Below, in pieces: positions 9,664-18,696 of a stretch of 64,000 nucleotides of DNA. The position numbers were made by a program, and so were the translations under genes. Numbering within the stretch: the first letter of the stretch is position 1; each line of letters starts with the position of its first letter. Source of the stretch: Roseibium algicola (GTDB taxonomy: Bacteria; Pseudomonadota; Alphaproteobacteria; Rhizobiales; Stappiaceae); NCBI RefSeq assembly GCF_001999245.1, contig NZ_CP019630.1, positions 3,563,001 to 3,627,000 on the forward strand. The letters run 5' to 3'. The notes under the pieces are model-generated. The model had not been told where the DNA came from, ran no database searches, and saw nothing but the letters and a program-made list of their open reading frames with translations.

Positions 9664-10593
9664 ATGACAAATACCTCGCCGGCTGCGAAAGCCGATCAGA
9701 CCAAGCTCCAGGCCGAAAGCCGCAACGCCACCAAGGCGCAGCTTGTCGAGTTCTGGTACTACTTCTCACAGAACAAGGGTGCCGTTGTCGGCCTCGTGGT
9801 GTTCGCGTTGCTGGTCCTCATGGCCATCTTCGCGCCGCTGGTCGCGCCGCATAGCCCCGACTTCCAGTATCGCGACAGTTTCCTCGTGCCTCCGGTCTGG
9901 GAGGAGGGCGGCAAGGCCGCGTTCCTGCTGGGAACGGATGCCGTTGGCCGTGATATTCTTTCGCGCCTCATCTTCGGCGCGCGCTTCTCGCTGTTCATCG
10001 GTGTTGTCGTCGTCACCATCGCCCTTGTCGGCGGTGTCGTGATCGGCCTTGTCGCCGGTTATATGCGCGGCATGACCGACACGCTGATCATGCGTGTGAT
10101 GGACATCATCCTGGCATTCCCCTCGCTTCTGCTGGCCCTCGTGCTGGTGGCTATCCTGGGACCCGGGCTGATCAACGCCATGATCGCAATTGCCATCGTG
10201 CTGCAGCCGCATTTCGTGCGTCTGACCCGCGCGGCCGTCCTGTCCGAACGCACACGAGACTATGTCGTCGCGGCGAAAGTGGCAGGTGCCGGGCACATGC
10301 GGCTGATGTTCAAGACGATCCTGCCAAACTGTCTGGCGCCGCTGATCGTTCAGGCGACGCTGTCGTTCTCCAACGCGATCCTGGATGCGGCCGCCCTCGG
10401 CTTCCTGGGTATGGGAGCACAGCCGCCAACACCGGAATGGGGCACCATGCTTGCCGAAGCGCGCGAATTCATCCTGCGCGCGTGGTGGGTTGTAACCTTC
10501 CCGGGTCTGGCGATCCTGATCACCGTTCTTGCCATCAACCTGGTCGGTGACGGTCTGCGCGATGCGCTCGACCCGAAACTGAAGAGGAGCTAA
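9664..10593 (+). CDS. dppC: Dipeptide ABC transporter permease
   Basis: Second inner-membrane permease, 309 residues, starting at ATG after AAGGAAA. A cytoplasmic N-terminus of about 35 residues precedes helix 1 (GAVVGLVVFALLVLMAIFAP). LGTDAVGRDILSRLIFGAR is a DppC/OppC signature, and the EAA loop reads RDYVVAAKVAGAGHMRLMF. DAAALGFLGMGAQPPTPEWG near the C-terminus is also typical. It forms the heterodimeric channel with DppB. The stop is 3 bp from the dppD start. Confidence 0.93.
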   Translation: MTNTSPAAKADQTKLQAESRNATKAQLVEFWYYFSQNKGAVVGLVVFALLVLMAIFAPLVAPHSPDFQYRDSFLVPPVWEEGGKAAFLLGTDAVGRDILSRLIFGARFSLFIGVVVVTIALVGGVVIGLVAGYMRGMTDTLIMRVMDIILAFPSLLLALVLVAILGPGLINAMIAIAIVLQPHFVRLTRAAVLSERTRDYVVAAKVAGAGHMRLMFKTILPNCLAPLIVQATLSFSNAILDAAALGFLGMGAQPPTPEWGTMLAEAREFILRAWWVVTFPGLAILITVLAINLVGDGLRDALDPKLKRS

Positions 10594-10596
10594 GCC

Positions 10597-11433
10597 ATGT
10601 CTCTTCTTGAAATCAGAAACCTGAAGGTCGAGTTCGACACCGCCAAGGGCCCGTTCAAGGCGCTCGACGGCGTTGATTATGCGGTCGATGCAGGCGAGGT
10701 CCTGGCGATCGTCGGCGAATCCGGGTCCGGAAAATCCGTTGCCATGCTGGCGACCATGGGTCTGCTACCGAACACGGCAACGATCACCGCCGACAAGATG
10801 GAATTCGAGGGTCTCGACCTGCGCACCCTGTCGGCCAAGGAGCGGCGCCGGGTGATCGGGAAAGACATCTCGATGATCTTCCAGGAGCCGATTGCCAGTC
10901 TCAACCCGTGTTTCACGGTTGGCTTCCAGCTCAGTGAAACATTGAAGACCCACATGGGATTGAAGGGACGTCAGGCCCGGGACCGGGTGGTCGAGATCCT
11001 GACCTCCGTCGGTATTCCGAACCCAGCCGAACGCCTGTCCGCATTTCCGCATCAGATGTCGGGCGGCCAGTGCCAGCGTGTGATGATCGCCATGGCAATT
11101 GCCTGTGCGCCGAAACTGCTGATCGCCGACGAGCCGACGACTGCCCTCGACGTGACGATCCAGAAACAGATCCTGGATCTCCTGGTCAAGCTGCAGCAGG
11201 ACAGCGGCATGGGGCTGATCATGATTACCCATGACATGGGCGTGGTGGCCGAAACCGCCGATCGTGTCATCGTGCAGTACAAGGGCCGCAAGATGGAGGA
11301 GGCCGACGTGCTGTCCCTCTTCGAAAACCCCAAGAACCCGTATACGAAGGCATTGCTTTCAGCGTTGCCGGAAAATGCCACCGGCGACCGCTTGCCGACG
11401 GTGAGCGACTTTGCCGAAGCGGGAGGTTTCTGA
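10597..11433 (+). CDS. dppD: Dipeptide ABC transporter ATP-binding protein
   Basis: ATPase with Walker A GESGSGKS (residues 40-47), signature MSGGQCQRV, Walker [13 protein letters not shown] and switch histidine in MITHDMGVV. At 278 residues it is shorter than the usual ~325 of DppD/OppD. It stops soon after [13 protein letters not shown] and lacks most of the C-terminal oligopeptide-transporter extension with its cysteines. The same is true of the next gene. The ATG lies 3 bp after dppC, and the stop TGA is followed one base later by the next ATG, so the operon is tightly coupled. Confidence 0.9.
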   Translation: MSLLEIRNLKVEFDTAKGPFKALDGVDYAVDAGEVLAIVGESGSGKSVAMLATMGLLPNTATITADKMEFEGLDLRTLSAKERRRVIGKDISMIFQEPIASLNPCFTVGFQLSETLKTHMGLKGRQARDRVVEILTSVGIPNPAERLSAFPHQMSGGQCQRVMIAMAIACAPKLLIADEPTTALDVTIQKQILDLLVKLQQDSGMGLIMITHDMGVVAETADRVIVQYKGRKMEEADVLSLFENPKNPYTKALLSALPENATGDRLPTVSDFAEAGGF

Positions 11434-11434
11434 G

Positions 11435-12265
11435 ATGGCTGACGATGTGATCCTCAAGGTCCGCGATCTTTACCGGACCTATGACATCAAGGGCGGCATG
11501 TTCAAGAAGGCGTCGACCCTGACCGCCGTCAAGGGTGTGAACCTGGATGTGGAACGCGGCACCACCCTTGCCGTGGTCGGCGAAAGTGGCTGTGGCAAGT
11601 CGACCCTTGCGCGCATGCTCACCATGATCGACGCGCAGTCTTCCGGCCTTATCGAGATCGATGGCCTGCCGATCGATATTTCCAAGACCGGTATTTCCCG
11701 CGAAATGCGCCAGAAGGTGCAGATCGTTTTCCAGAACCCCTATGGCTCGCTGAATCCGCGCCAGAAGATTGGCCATGTTCTGGAAGAGCCGCTTCTCCTG
11801 AACACCGACATGCCGTCGGCAGAGCGCCGTGACCTGGCGCTGCAGATGCTGGAGAAGGTCGGGTTGCAGCCGGAGCACTACGGCCGTTATCCGCACATGT
11901 TCTCCGGTGGCCAGCGCCAGCGCATCGCGATTGCGCGGGCAATCATGATGAAGCCGAAGTTGCTGGTGCTCGATGAGCCGGTCTCCGCGCTTGACCTGTC
12001 GGTCCAGGCGCAGATTCTGAACCTGCTTGCGGACCTGCAGGAGGAGATGGGCCTCACCTATGTGTTCATCTCTCACGACCTGTCGGTGGTGCGCTACATC
12101 GCAGACAAGGTGATGGTGATGTATTTCGGTGAAGTGGTGGAATACGGCACGCGGGACGAGGTTTTCGAGAACCCGCAGCACGAATACACCAAGACACTGT
12201 TCGCCGCGACGCCGAATGCGGATGTGGAAAGCATCAGGAAACGACTGGCTGCAAAGGCTGCCTGA
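11435..12265 (+). CDS. dppF: Dipeptide ABC transporter ATP-binding protein
   Basis: Second ATPase of the Dpp system, 276 residues. Walker [25 protein letters not shown] typical of DppF/OppF, signature [14 protein letters not shown], Walker [13 protein letters not shown] and switch [10 protein letters not shown] are all intact. ATG at 11435 follows GGGAGG, so an in-frame TTG 24 bp upstream is disregarded. The C-terminal extension is short. A strong terminator after the gene ends the operon. Confidence 0.9.
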   Translation: MADDVILKVRDLYRTYDIKGGMFKKASTLTAVKGVNLDVERGTTLAVVGESGCGKSTLARMLTMIDAQSSGLIEIDGLPIDISKTGISREMRQKVQIVFQNPYGSLNPRQKIGHVLEEPLLLNTDMPSAERRDLALQMLEKVGLQPEHYGRYPHMFSGGQRQRIAIARAIMMKPKLLVLDEPVSALDLSVQAQILNLLADLQEEMGLTYVFISHDLSVVRYIADKVMVMYFGEVVEYGTRDEVFENPQHEYTKTLFAATPNADVESIRKRLAAKAA

Positions 12266-12293
12266 ACCGGCGGTTCTGTCAGACGCTGAAAAC

Positions 12294-12330
12294 AAGACCC
12301 TCGCTCTTTCCGGAGCGGGGGTCTTTTGCT
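12294..12330 (+). terminator. Rho-independent terminator after dppF
   Basis: Long stem formed by AAGACCC-TCGCTC and GGAGCG-GGGGTCTT around a short loop, followed by TTGCTTTC. Placed 29 bp after the dppF stop. Confidence 0.88.
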
Positions 12331-12420
12331 TTCGGTCACGGAGCAGCGCTCACATTCCCACCCGGTCGCAGCTTCGGTTTGCAACTTCTTGCAACGCAGC
12401 AATTTTTGGGTTGCATAGTT

Positions 12421-12448
12421 CCATATTTCGAGTATTCTCGAAATATGG
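12421..12448. promoter_or_regulatory. Perfect palindrome overlapping the arsR start (ArsR operator candidate)
   Basis: CCATATTTCGAG (12421-12432) and CTCGAAATATGG (12437-12448) are perfect 12-bp arms around TATT. The right arm contains the ATG at 12445-12447. A bound repressor would cover the translation start, and transcription must begin inside or just upstream of the palindrome, so the message may be leaderless or nearly so. Autoregulation is inferred from the general behaviour of ArsR proteins. Confidence 0.75.
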
Positions 12449-12798
12449 AAAAAGAAGACGCCCTGAATGCATTGGCAGCTCTTGGTCAGGAAACCCGCCT
12501 CGACGTCTTTCGCCTGTTGGTGAAGGCCGGAAAAGAAGGCATGACCGCCGGTGCCATATCAGATGCACTCGATGTGCGTCCGAATACCCTGTCGACCCAC
12601 CTGGGCGCCTTGTCCCGTTCCGGCCTTGTGCACGCCGAACGGGACGGGCGCTCGATTTGTTATCGGGCGAGCCTGGAAGCGATGCAGGGCCTCGTGACCT
12701 ACCTGTTGCAGGACTGCTGCGGCGGCAACCCGGAACTCTGCGCACCGATCGCGTCGCTTGTGGCCGGTGGCGGCTGTGAACCAGGTGGGAAGTGCTGA
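12445..12798 (+). CDS. arsR: ArsR-family arsenite-responsive repressor
   Basis: Winged-helix repressor of 117 residues. The recognition region reads LDVRPNTLSTHLGALSRSGL (about residues 42-61). The classical ELCVCDL metal motif in helix 3 is missing. Instead the C-terminus is cysteine-rich: Cys91-Cys92 and Cys99, plus Cys111 and Cys117. This resembles the C-terminal CC-N5-C arsenite site described for Acidithiobacillus ferrooxidans ArsR. The next gene is an Acr3 arsenite pump, so it very likely represses that unit and releases DNA on binding As(III). ATG 12445 has no Shine-Dalgarno and lies inside a palindrome; an in-frame TTG at 12379 would add 22 residues that look non-coding. Confidence 0.85.
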   Translation: MEKEDALNALAALGQETRLDVFRLLVKAGKEGMTAGAISDALDVRPNTLSTHLGALSRSGLVHAERDGRSICYRASLEAMQGLVTYLLQDCCGGNPELCAPIASLVAGGGCEPGGKC

Positions 12799-12959
12799 CA
12801 TTCAGGAAACAGATACGCCTGGATGCCGGAAGGGGGTTCCTTTCGGCTGCAAGGCAAGCTGCGTGACCGGTTCTGAGCGATTTGATGTTGAGACACCTCG
12901 GGCAGGTTTTCAACGCTGCTCCCTGGTTTGCTGAAATGCCGATGTGAGAGAGAGTTGGA

Positions 12960-14006
12960 ATGACACAGGAAACGTCACCCATGGGGCTCTTCGAGCGCTT
13001 CTTGTCGCTCTGGGTTGCCTTGTGCATTGCCGCCGGGGTCGGGCTCGGCGCCCTCTTTCCCGGGGTCTTCGAGGCGATCGCCTCTCTGGAATATGCCAGC
13101 GTCAATCTGGTTGTGGCCGTACTCATCTGGGTGATGATCTACCCGATGATGGTCAACGTCGATTTTGCCTCGCTGAAGGATGTCGGCCGCAAGCCCAAGG
13201 GGCTTTGCATCACGATCGTCGTCAACTGGCTGGTCAAGCCCTTCACGATGGCGGCACTCGGCATCCTGTTCTTCGAACACGTATTCGCGGGGCTGGTGGA
13301 TCCGCAGACTGCGAAAGAGTACATCGCCGGCATGATCCTGCTCGGCGTCGCGCCGTGCACGGCCATGGTCTTCGTCTGGAGCCAGCTGGTGCGCGGCGAT
13401 GCCAACTACACGCTTGTCCAGGTCTCCATCAACGACATCATCATGGTGTTTGCCTTCGCGCCCATCGCAGCGCTGCTGCTTGGTGTGACCGACATCGTCG
13501 TGCCGTGGCAGACCTTGCTGCTGTCGGTGATCCTTTATGTGATCATTCCGCTGGTGGCCGGCTATTTTACCCGCAAGGCGCTGGATGGATCAGGGAGCGA
13601 TGAGCGCATCGCCGAGTTCACGGGAAAGGTCAAACCCTTCTCCGTCATGGGTCTTCTGGCAACCGTTGTCCTGCTGTTCGGATTTCAGGCGCAGACCATC
13701 CTGGAAAAGCCGCTGGTGATCGTGTTGATTGCCGTGCCCCTGCTTATCCAGAGCTATGGCATTTTCTTCGTCGCCTACGCCTGGGGGTATCTGTGGCGGG
13801 TGCCGTTCAACACCGCCGCGCCGGCAGCGCTGATCGGGACGTCCAACTTCTTCGAACTTGCCGTGGCCGTTGCCATCAGCCTGTTCGGTCTGAACTCGGG
13901 CGCTGCCCTTGCGACGGTTGTCGGTGTTCTTGTGGAAGTGCCGGTGATGCTGTCGCTGGTCGCCTTTGCAAACCGGACACGGTCTCACTTTCCGGCGGCT
14001 GCCTGA
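12960..14006 (+). CDS. arsB: Arsenite efflux permease, ACR3 family
   Basis: 348-residue inner-membrane protein with about ten hydrophobic helices. The segment [17 protein letters not shown] carries the conserved Cys needed by Acr3 pumps, and [20 protein letters not shown] near the C-terminus is an Acr3 signature. It exports As(III) as arsenite, driven by the proton gradient. It lies 161 bp after arsR with no gene between, so it is probably co-transcribed. No arsC or arsA is visible here. Its last 22 bp overlap tail-to-tail with the GntR gene on the other strand. The symbol arsB is used loosely for an ACR3-type pump. Confidence 0.9.
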   Translation: MTQETSPMGLFERFLSLWVALCIAAGVGLGALFPGVFEAIASLEYASVNLVVAVLIWVMIYPMMVNVDFASLKDVGRKPKGLCITIVVNWLVKPFTMAALGILFFEHVFAGLVDPQTAKEYIAGMILLGVAPCTAMVFVWSQLVRGDANYTLVQVSINDIIMVFAFAPIAALLLGVTDIVVPWQTLLLSVILYVIIPLVAGYFTRKALDGSGSDERIAEFTGKVKPFSVMGLLATVVLLFGFQAQTILEKPLVIVLIAVPLLIQSYGIFFVAYAWGYLWRVPFNTAAPAALIGTSNFFELAVAVAISLFGLNSGAALATVVGVLVEVPVMLSLVAFANRTRSHFPAAA

Positions 14007-14650
14007 CCGGAGCCGCTGACCAGCGTCGTTGCCTGACGGCGCAGGTACAGCATGAGGTTTTCCGCGTGATCCATCGCGGCGGCCTCGTCTCCGGCGGCAA
14101 CGGCGCGCATGACCTCCATGTGGCTCCAGGCTGCCGGGGTGAGATCCTCCTCACCAAAATGGCGGTACCAGAACCGGCGGCTCTGCGTCTGCAAAGGGGC
14201 CAGAGCCTTTGCCGCAAAGGGGTTGCAGGCAGCGGCCGAGACGACTTCGTCGAAGGCTTTGTCCAGGCGCAGATAATCCGCCACGTCCGGCTTCGCAGCC
14301 GCCTCGCGCATGTCTAGCGCAATCGCTTCAAGGGTTCTGCGGTCGTCCTTGCTGGCAAGCCGCGCTGCCAGCCCTGCAACGAGACGTTCCAGGGCGTGGC
14401 GGGCCTCAAGGACCTTCAGAAAATCGGACGGGTTCATTTCCGCAACGACAATGCCAAGCCGCGGCCGGATGTTCAAAAGGCCTTCCCAGGACAGCCGCTG
14501 AATGGCTTCGCGTATGGGTGTTCTGCCAAAACCCAGTCTCTGTGTAAGCGCGGCTTCCGTGACTGTTGCCCCTGGTTTCAGTTTCAGGGTCACGATTTCT
14601 TCTTCCAGCAGGCGATAAGCCTGAGTGGATCGGCTGAAATCTGCGGACAT
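13985..14650 (-). CDS. GntR-family transcriptional regulator (FCD subfamily)
   Basis: 221 residues. The N-terminal winged helix (about 8-75) holds [20 protein letters not shown], the GntR recognition segment. The helical FCD domain follows, with [25 protein letters not shown] and [12 protein letters not shown]. The usual metal ligands (D, H, H) seem only partly kept: the LD..FH pattern reads LDKAFDEVV, with Asp in place of His. It is divergent from a DadA-like oxidoreductase and probably controls it; FCD regulators usually sense small carboxylates or amino acids. A TGATATATCA palindrome at 14687-14696 in the spacer is a possible binding site. Confidence 0.85.
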   Translation of the reverse strand: MSADFSRSTQAYRLLEEEIVTLKLKPGATVTEAALTQRLGFGRTPIREAIQRLSWEGLLNIRPRLGIVVAEMNPSDFLKVLEARHALERLVAGLAARLASKDDRRTLEAIALDMREAAAKPDVADYLRLDKAFDEVVSAAACNPFAAKALAPLQTQSRRFWYRHFGEEDLTPAAWSHMEVMRAVAAGDEAAAMDHAENLMLYLRRQATTLVSGSGQAAAGK

Positions 14651-14842
14651 GAAAGTCTGGGCCTTTATATGTTTCAGATGTGCGAGTGATATATCAGAAG
14701 GTCAGCCGCTAGACGAGCCTTGCCGGTTCTGGCAGGACGGTGAACCTGAAAACAGACTGTTGGTCCGGTCGGTGGATCCTTGCGACATCCGCATTGTTTC
14801 GCCAACCAGGTCGTTGATCGCGAACGAGAAAAGAAACGCCGA

Positions 14843-16084
14843 ATGAGCAAGGGACATGTCCATGTGGTTGGTGCGGGCATCGTCGGGCTGGCGACCGCTG
14901 CCAGCCTGGTGCAACGCGGATACGGCGTTACTGTGCTGGACCGCGAAGGCCCTGCGGCAGGCGCAAGCCAGGGCAACGCGGCTGCCATCGCCTGGACAGA
15001 CGTCGCGCCTCTTGCTTCGCCTGGTCTTTGGAAACAGGCCTTCAAATGGATGCTGGATCCGCTGGGTCCCTTGTCGGTCCGTCCAGCCTATGCGCTCAAG
15101 ATCCTGCCGTGGATGCTGCGTTTCATGGCGGCTTCAAACCCTGCAAAGGTGGCGCAGAGCACGAAGGCGCTGGCGGATCTGAATGGAGGCGCTCTTCCGG
15201 CGTGGGAAGCGCTCTGGCGGACAACGGGAACCCACAACCAGGTGCGCCGGGACGGCTGCCTGGAACTGTTCGACACGGTGCAGTCGCTTGAAGCCTCGCG
15301 CGCGGGCTGGGCGGAGCAGCGCGACTACGGCATCAAGGTTGAGGAACTGGATGCATCAGCGATCCGGGATCTGGAACCGGACCTTTCTTCCCGTGTCGTC
15401 GGCGGGGCACTCGTGCCGGACTGGGTGCAAGTGGATGAGCCCAAGGTCCTTTGCCTTTCGGTTGCCGAGTGGCTGTCATCTCAGGGTGTCAAGTTCGAGG
15501 TTGGTGAGGTCAGCCGCTTGCAGCCCAATGACAAGGGTTGTGACGTGATCCTGAAAGATGGCAGCACGATCGCGGCCGAGCGACTGGTGATTGCCTGCGG
15601 GGCATGGTCGAAGGCCCTTGCCGCGCAGCTGGGAGATCCGATCCCGCTGGATACGGAGCGCGGTTACAACATCACCATCCCGAACCCCGGCGTTAACGTG
15701 AACCGCATGATCATGCTGTCCGGTCACGGGTTCGTCCTGTCGCGTCTGTCCAGCGGCTTGCGCGTCGGCGGGGCGGTGGAATTCGGTGGTCTCGACCTGC
15801 CGCCGAACTGGCGCCGCGTGGACGCAATGCTGGCCAAGGCAAAGCTGTTTTTCCCGGAGCTCAAGTCGGAAGGCGGCAAACGCTGGATGGGGTTCCGCCC
15901 GTCCATTCCGGACAGCCTGCCGGTCATCTCACCGGCAACACGGCATAGCAGCATCTTTTATGCCTTTGGCCACGCCCACCACGGTCTGACGCAGTCTGCC
16001 GTCACAGGGCAGATGATTGCGGACATGATCGAGGGCGCGCGGCCTGATATCGATCCAGCGCCCTTTGCGGCAAGCCGGTTCTGA
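14843..16084 (+). CDS. FAD-dependent amino acid dehydrogenase (DadA-like, DAO family)
   Basis: 413 residues of the D-amino-acid oxidase fold. The FAD motif VHVVGAGIVGLATAASLVQR is at the N-terminus. LVIACGAWSKALAAQLGDPI and GHAHHGLTQSAVTGQMIADM are the usual DadA-like second and C-terminal FAD segments. The family oxidatively deaminates D-amino acids or hydroxyproline epimers and feeds electrons to the respiratory chain. ATG 14843 is chosen because it sits just before the FAD strand; upstream in-frame residues look non-coding. Substrate unknown; the divergent GntR regulator suggests catabolic induction. Confidence 0.85.
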   Translation: MSKGHVHVVGAGIVGLATAASLVQRGYGVTVLDREGPAAGASQGNAAAIAWTDVAPLASPGLWKQAFKWMLDPLGPLSVRPAYALKILPWMLRFMAASNPAKVAQSTKALADLNGGALPAWEALWRTTGTHNQVRRDGCLELFDTVQSLEASRAGWAEQRDYGIKVEELDASAIRDLEPDLSSRVVGGALVPDWVQVDEPKVLCLSVAEWLSSQGVKFEVGEVSRLQPNDKGCDVILKDGSTIAAERLVIACGAWSKALAAQLGDPIPLDTERGYNITIPNPGVNVNRMIMLSGHGFVLSRLSSGLRVGGAVEFGGLDLPPNWRRVDAMLAKAKLFFPELKSEGGKRWMGFRPSIPDSLPVISPATRHSSIFYAFGHAHHGLTQSAVTGQMIADMIEGARPDIDPAPFAASRF

Positions 16085-16125
16085 GCCAATGTCAGTTGCG
16101 GCGGCCACAGGCCGCCGCTTTTCTG

Positions 16126-16551
16126 TCAGGGCTTCATCGTCAGTTTAATGCTGATGTGCTGTGCCTGTTCGTGAAAGTATTCTTCGGTCGGCACAAAGCC
16201 ATAGGCGGTGTAAAAACGCCGGCCGCGAGCATTCTCCTTGAAGACTTCAACGGTGAGCGGCCCCTTCTGTTTGACCGCGTGATCCACAAGGGCCCTTCCG
16301 AGGCCACGTCCATGATATTGCGGGTCCAGAAACAAGCCGCCGATATAGTTGTCCAGCAGCGAGATAAAGCCGACGGCAACCCCATTGATCTCCGTGACGT
16401 AGGATTCCGCCTTTGGCAGATAGATGTCGCGGATGGCGGTAGCGGCCATGTCGTGGAAGTCGTCACTCAGAAACGGGTGGGCGAATTCACTGGCCTTGCG
16501 CCAGATATGGATGATCCGTTCAGCGTCCTGGCTGACATAGGGTCTGATCAT
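16126..16551 (-). CDS. GNAT-family N-acetyltransferase
   Basis: A 141-residue single-domain acetyltransferase. The acetyl-CoA pyrophosphate loop is HGRGLGRALVDHAVKQKG, preceded by the strand GGLFLDPQY. The C-terminal ENARGRRFYTAYGFVP holds the expected Tyr-rich motif B. Overall it resembles the E. coli YjaB/YedL type. Substrate unknown. It is convergent with the DadA-like gene (41 bp between stops). Confidence 0.85.
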   Translation of the reverse strand: MIRPYVSQDAERIIHIWRKASEFAHPFLSDDFHDMAATAIRDIYLPKAESYVTEINGVAVGFISLLDNYIGGLFLDPQYHGRGLGRALVDHAVKQKGPLTVEVFKENARGRRFYTAYGFVPTEEYFHEQAQHISIKLTMKP

Positions 16552-16775
16552 TTGGATAACATTGTCCTCGTCCGATCATGAGGTCACGACCGGGTGGTGT
16601 CTCTCTTCAGGTTTGGCAAACGCAGTCCGGAGCAGCCGGAGGCGATTTGCGGATGGGCACCGATGGGTGCCCGAGAGGTCAGGACATAAAATCTCCGAAG
16701 TGGACTGAGAGGCCCATACCACACCCTGCTGCCGGAGGAAAAGACATGTGCTTCTCGAAGCTGACACCGGCTGTC

Positions 16776-17462
16776 TCAGATCGACTGCATCGGCGAGCGG
16801 CGTTTTTCCCGGTAGAGCTTGTCCAGTCGCAAGGTCACGATGGCAAACACCACCCAGCTGGTATGAAAGACAAGACCTGCAAGCATGACGGTCCATCCGG
16901 GGATCGGCCCTATCGCCGCCCGTTGGAACACGTCGGCAAGGCTGGTCAGTGGGACGGGGTGTATCGCCAGCTTGCCGTAGTAGGCGACAGCCTGGATCGC
17001 CAGGATCCAGGAATAGTTGCTGCGCAAGCGCCGTCCTGCCGCCCTGACCAGCGAGATATGATAATGCGGCATCTCATAGTCGTCGGAGAGCATCGTTGCC
17101 CAGCTTCCGCGCATGGGCACTTTGCCTCCAGCGAGGATAGGCGCGTAAAAGTCCGTCTCCATCAGCCGTGCCCGGGCCCGAAACATGTTGTAGTAGCGGT
17201 AGCGGCGAGCTTCGAAGATCAGGAAAACAGTTACCAGCAGCCCCACCAGCACCATGGGCAAGGGTGAGGCTTCCTTGTTGGAGAATGTCGCGGACAGGGC
17301 GATGCCGGTGGTGACGACGGCCCAGTTGGTGGTGTTATCGAGGCGGGTGCGCCAATGTGTGCTGCGAAACACCTCCGCGCGGTAAAGGTGGGCAAGCGCG
17401 GTGAGCGTGCCGGACTCCATGTCCTGCTTGGGCCAGTCCTGTTCCTGATCCTTCTGAGACAT
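16776..17462 (-). CDS. DUF2270 predicted membrane protein
   Basis: 228 residues. The segment HLYRAEVFRSTHWRTRLDNT followed by NWAVVTTGIALSATFSN is the hallmark of DUF2270. Three or four hydrophobic helices are visible: the NWAVV segment, PMVLVGLLVTVFLIFEA, a central SWILAIQAVAYY stretch and WTVMLAGLVFHTSWVVFAIV. ATG follows AGGAACGG. Function is not known for the family. The gene is alone on its strand. Confidence 0.75.
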   Translation of the reverse strand: MSQKDQEQDWPKQDMESGTLTALAHLYRAEVFRSTHWRTRLDNTTNWAVVTTGIALSATFSNKEASPLPMVLVGLLVTVFLIFEARRYRYYNMFRARARLMETDFYAPILAGGKVPMRGSWATMLSDDYEMPHYHISLVRAAGRRLRSNYSWILAIQAVAYYGKLAIHPVPLTSLADVFQRAAIGPIPGWTVMLAGLVFHTSWVVFAIVTLRLDKLYREKRRSPMQSI

Positions 17463-17714
17463 ATTCCGTTCCTAAACGGACTTCCTTTTAAAACAGAGTA
17501 ATGCAGTTTCCCGCTATTGCCAGAGGGGCAAAATTGACCATGGCGAAGCCGGGGAAGGGCGCGCGCTGCCTGTCTGACATAGTGCCGCGCAAGTAGCCGC
17601 AAAACGAAGTTCCATTTCCTGTTCGTATGACCTAAAGTTCGTCGTTGAATACAGTAATTTTCTCCGAAGACGCTGCATTTCCTCTTAAGTAACTTCAATA
17701 GAACAGGCATTTTG

Positions 17715-18653
17715 ATGAGCAGATTTTCGCTTTTTGTCGTGCTGGCAACACTTGTTTTGCCAGCCAGTTTCGCTTTCGCCTCACCGGACGTCGATTTCCC
17801 GCAAAACGGTGCATCCTACGGCGGCAAGGTTCGCAGTGGTCCTGGTATGCAATACGGGCAAAGTGGCAGTCTCCGTCAGGGGGATGCCATTTTGATCCTG
17901 TCCGGTACCGGGGTCATGATGAATGGATACGAGTGGTTCCAGGTCAGGTACCGCAACGGACAGACAGGCTACCACTGGGGCGGGCTGTTCTGCTCGGAGC
18001 GCCCATACCCGGGGATATATGAGGTCTGCGGAGGCCGGCCTCAGGTCCAGAACCCGGTGCCGCAGCAACCTGGTGGCCAACTGTCGGCAGCTCCTGGTGT
18101 GAATGGCCAGAATGTTGGTGTCGTCCGGCATTCTGGCGGCAGTTTCACAAACGTTGGAAACGGCCAGTGGCAGGAAGCGGACGTCTACGGCACCGTGAAT
18201 TTCCATTTTCAGGAATTCGGCCGGGACGACTGGTCGGTGTATCTCCACGATGCTTCAAGAAATGTGACGCTGCAGCTGGATCTGCATCGGCGCATGATCC
18301 TTTATGCGCAGGGAAATGGTCCGCGGTCGGACCTATACCAGATCACCGATGCCTTTCCGGCGCGCAACTATCAACCGGCAGCAGCTGGCAATGTGGCGCA
18401 GCCGGCCGCCGGTGACTCAATCACGGTGCATTACACGTGCACCGAAGGATTGCCTTTGACGGCCACCTACGTGCAAAGCGGCAATGGCCACCTGATCTAC
18501 ACCATTGACGGTCACACGCCGAGACGGCTCGAGCAGGTCGTCTCAGGGTCAGGCGCGCGTTATACGGACGGTCAGTACACGGTTCACAGCAAGGGACGGC
18601 AGCTCTTGCTCCAGTCGCCTTCGGGCATCGATGAATGTTACGAAAACCAGTAA
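17715..18653 (+). CDS. Secreted SH3-like protein with C-terminal MliC-like (lysozyme inhibitor) domain
   Basis: 312 residues with a signal peptide (1-22, ending FAFA). Residues about 25-95 form a bacterial SH3-like domain (GGKVRSGPGMQYGQSGSL, then WFQVRYRNGQTGYHWGGLFC). A Pro/Gln linker leads to a middle beta domain (DVYGTVNFHFQEFGRDDWSV). The last ~75 residues (VHYTCTEGLPLTATYV, SGSGARYTDGQYTVHSKGR) carry the Ser-Gly-x-x-Tyr and Lys-Gly elements of MliC/PliC C-type lysozyme inhibitors. Inference: a periplasmic or surface protein guarding the wall against lysozyme. ATG is chosen over an adjacent TTG three bases upstream. Single gene, followed by a perfect hairpin. Confidence 0.65.
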   Translation: MSRFSLFVVLATLVLPASFAFASPDVDFPQNGASYGGKVRSGPGMQYGQSGSLRQGDAILILSGTGVMMNGYEWFQVRYRNGQTGYHWGGLFCSERPYPGIYEVCGGRPQVQNPVPQQPGGQLSAAPGVNGQNVGVVRHSGGSFTNVGNGQWQEADVYGTVNFHFQEFGRDDWSVYLHDASRNVTLQLDLHRRMILYAQGNGPRSDLYQITDAFPARNYQPAAAGNVAQPAAGDSITVHYTCTEGLPLTATYVQSGNGHLIYTIDGHTPRRLEQVVSGSGARYTDGQYTVHSKGRQLLLQSPSGIDECYENQ

Positions 18654-18658
18654 CAGGT

Positions 18659-18691
18659 TGATCCAGCGGCGCTGATAACGCCGCTGGATCA
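18659..18691. terminator. Bidirectional terminator hairpin
   Basis: Perfect 13-bp stem TGATCCAGCGGCG (18659-18671)/CGCCGCTGGATCA (18679-18691) with a 7-nt loop, between the convergent stops of the MliC-like gene and tex. T-runs are poor on both sides. Confidence 0.7.
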
Positions 18692-18696
18692 GTCCG

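Noticed and set aside
16578..17267. Forward frame overlapping the DUF2270 gene
   Set aside because: DUF2270 motifs and a ribosome site support the reverse strand; the forward frame shows no family.
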